A DNA stretch of 64,000 bases, taken from contig NW_006921551.1 in NCBI RefSeq assembly GCF_000340215.1, positions 516,475 through 580,474 of the forward strand, in the 5' to 3' direction. The number at the start of each line of letters is the position of its first letter. The first letter of the stretch is position 1. The translations under genes were made by a program, and so were the position numbers. Source of the DNA: Pseudocercospora fijiensis CIRAD86 (Eukaryota > Ascomycota > Dothideomycetes > Mycosphaerellales > Mycosphaerellaceae). Below are positions 62,456 to 64,000 of the stretch, piece after piece. A model generated the notes under the pieces. That model saw only the letters and a list, made by a program, of their open reading frames with translations, was not told where the DNA came from and made no database searches.

Positions 62456-62518
62456 AACCGGTTTGCTAGGCGGTAAACTATATTGTCTATATTACTTTTG
62501 CTAGCTAGCAAAATAGTT

Positions 62519-63377
62519 AGCACTCTCGCATTGTAATTGCGGTTATAGCAGATACGTCTACTAGCTATAGGTCGTAGTATAGTAACGCTACTAAGGCTCG
62601 AACCCTAATTGCGCTATCTATCCCTAGATATAGCTCGACTATTATATCTCGCCGACTAGATTTTATCGTATATCGTCTATTAGGACGTCCGGTATGCTAT
62701 CTATACCGTTATCGCAGCCTTAGCTATCTTAGTCTAGTATATTCTTACTTACCTAGTAGTCTACTATTATCTAATCCGGCTATTGTCGAGGCAATCCGAT
62801 ATATCCTTACGTTATAATACTAACGGACCCGTATACGGACTTATTAGGCTATATACTAGTTTATATATAGTTATTATATACGCAATAAAATACTACGATT
62901 AACTCGGTTAGTATTCGGTTCTTAAAACTATTAACTCGTAATATCGTAGAATAGATAGCGGTTAGTTCGTCTACCCGGGATATACGTCCGAAATTATAGT
63001 ATATTTTCGAACGACTACAATTCTCGAAAACTAATTTCTCCCCCGATCGATTAGACAATAACGCCCTAATCTAACGATATCTTTTATTATTTATCTACCC
63101 GAATATAAACCTACTATAACCGAGACAGTCCGAGCAAATTAGTAACCTTACTGCCGCTAAGATTTACCCTAATCGTTGCTAACCCTCGGGTCTAGCTTAC
63201 TTACGTATTATGCTCCGTATACTAACGGCGTTTTCTAGGGCAGGTTTTATAGGTTACCTCCTCCTACTACCGTATATTATATAGTAAATTATTGATAGTA
63301 TAATGCTAACTGTTTTGCCGCCTAGTAAACTACCGGGCTATTATCTATTTTCCTAGCCGGTAAAACGGTTAGTACTC
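62519..63377. other. intergenic between convergent unknown gene 5 and MULE-like gene (copy 2)
   Basis: Homologous to 30514-31372, with palindromes near 63308-63330 and 63346-63371. Confidence 0.45.
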
Positions 63378-64000
63378 TTATATAGTTGTATTTATTATCC
63401 TATAGTTTAATAGGTTAGGGAAATACGAGGCGGTCTATATTGCTTAACTACTATATCTACTTAGAGACGGTAGTATACATATATCGAATGTATTACGTGT
63501 ACTATGCTTAGTATAGGCTTATATATGCTCTAGCCTATCGATATATTATAGTTGCCCCGCCTAGAATAGATCTATCGTCTCTAGTATTTCCGAGATACCG
63601 CCCCGCGTAGCCTCGAGCTATACGGCTACTCCGATACGTATACTGTCTCGTATTCTCTAGCCTTCCTCCTACACTATACTTACTATTCGATTAGCGTTAG
63701 ATATCCCGTCTAATAATAAAGGTATATACTCGTCGCGAATATAGTCGATTAAATCTTTATCCCTAAACTTAAGTTCTAGGACCTCCTTTACCTCCTCTAA
63801 TGCTTTATCGAGGTTAGCTACACTATATGCGTCTAGTAGCTTACGGCATGCCGCCTCTAGAACCGGAATTACCTTAATAGTAAGATCTACTAAATCCTAT
63901 TATATAGGTAGCCCTACTACTCGGCGTAGTAATCGGATACTATTTACTATTAATAAGTAGTCTAGGTACTATTTCGCCTAGTATAGGATCGCGTCGGGAA
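63378..64000 (-). pseudogene. MULE/FAR1-like transposase, 3' part (cut by window edge)
   Basis: This is the C-terminal portion of the third MULE-like copy, homologous to 31373-31995 and ending at the equivalent TAA at 63378-63380. The rest lies beyond the right edge. Confidence 0.55.
63914..64000. repeat. 32-kb tandem unit, start of copy 3
   Basis: The last 87 bases match 1-87 and 31909-31995 apart from RIP-type transitions. The array therefore continues past the window. Confidence 0.93.

Larger units (their letters stand above)
31909..63913. repeat. 32-kb tandem unit, copy 2
   Basis: This is the second full copy, 32005 bp long and gap-free, so it is the better reference for the unit. It is longer than copy 1 by 45 bp at the gap, single-base differences near 33291 (C run) and 47008, and one extra 48-bp minisatellite unit near 52690-53515. 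At many sites it keeps CA or TG where copy 1 has TA and at others the reverse, so the copies carry complementary information on the unmutated ancestor. Confidence 0.97.

Noticed and set aside
1..64000. CRISPR array
   Set aside because: The repeated palindromes are irregularly spaced or in uniform tandem units with repeated rather than unique intervening sequence, and the genome is fungal.
1..64000. Mitochondrial DNA with GC-rich palindromes
   Set aside because: The RIP pattern, nuclear-type introns with CTAAC branch sites and SNF2/RecQ nuclear helicase genes point to nuclear DNA.

Overview
The window is nuclear DNA of a filamentous ascomycete (Pezizomycotina-type fungus) that has been saturated by repeat-induced point mutation (RIP). 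CpA and TpG are almost absent, TpA is everywhere, CpG is kept, ATG is rare, and the old reading frames are broken almost only by TAG and TAA, which stand where CAG, CAA or TGG once stood. No intact gene of normal size remains; every gene below is a pseudogene recognised by reading through RIP-type stops. GT...CTAAC...AG introns and splice-phase agreement support a eukaryotic fungal origin.

Layout: the window is a head-to-tail tandem array of one unit of about 32 kb. Copy 1 is 1-31908, copy 2 is 31909-63913, and a third copy starts at 63914. The copy boundaries are arbitrary because the array leaves the window at both ends. The offset between copies is 31908-31909 up to the assembly gap, about 31956-31957 after it, and 32005 after a minisatellite that has one extra 48-bp unit in copy 2. 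Copy 1 has a 100-N gap at 7009-7108 where copy 2 has 145 bp.

Each unit carries, in copy 1 coordinates: a minus-strand MULE/FAR1-like transposase (running from about 1390 back across the copy boundary to 31373); two unknown plus-strand genes (2140-2560 and 3400-4850); SNF2-like helicase A (5244-9600); SNF2-like helicase B (11149-17568); an unknown gene (18939-20603); a 48-bp minisatellite (20735-21510); an unknown gene (22081-23217); a RecQ-like helicase of the fungal telomere-linked (TLH) type with an N-terminal zinc knuckle (23730 to about 28285); and an unknown gene (29101-30450).

Two features tie the unit together. First, a promoter-like block of about 210-240 bp with a TATA box stands upstream of four consecutive plus-strand genes (ORF1, ORF2, SNF2-A, SNF2-B), which suggests coordinated expression before decay. 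Second, a short palindrome, GACTATTTTGCCGG followed by its reverse complement, is scattered through non-coding parts: leaders, gene ends, paired copies inside introns, and as the core of two local tandem repeats. A transposase with three helicases, shared promoters and tandem amplification would fit a large mobile or subtelomeric element. That is an inference; no telomere repeat, target-site duplication or element end is seen.
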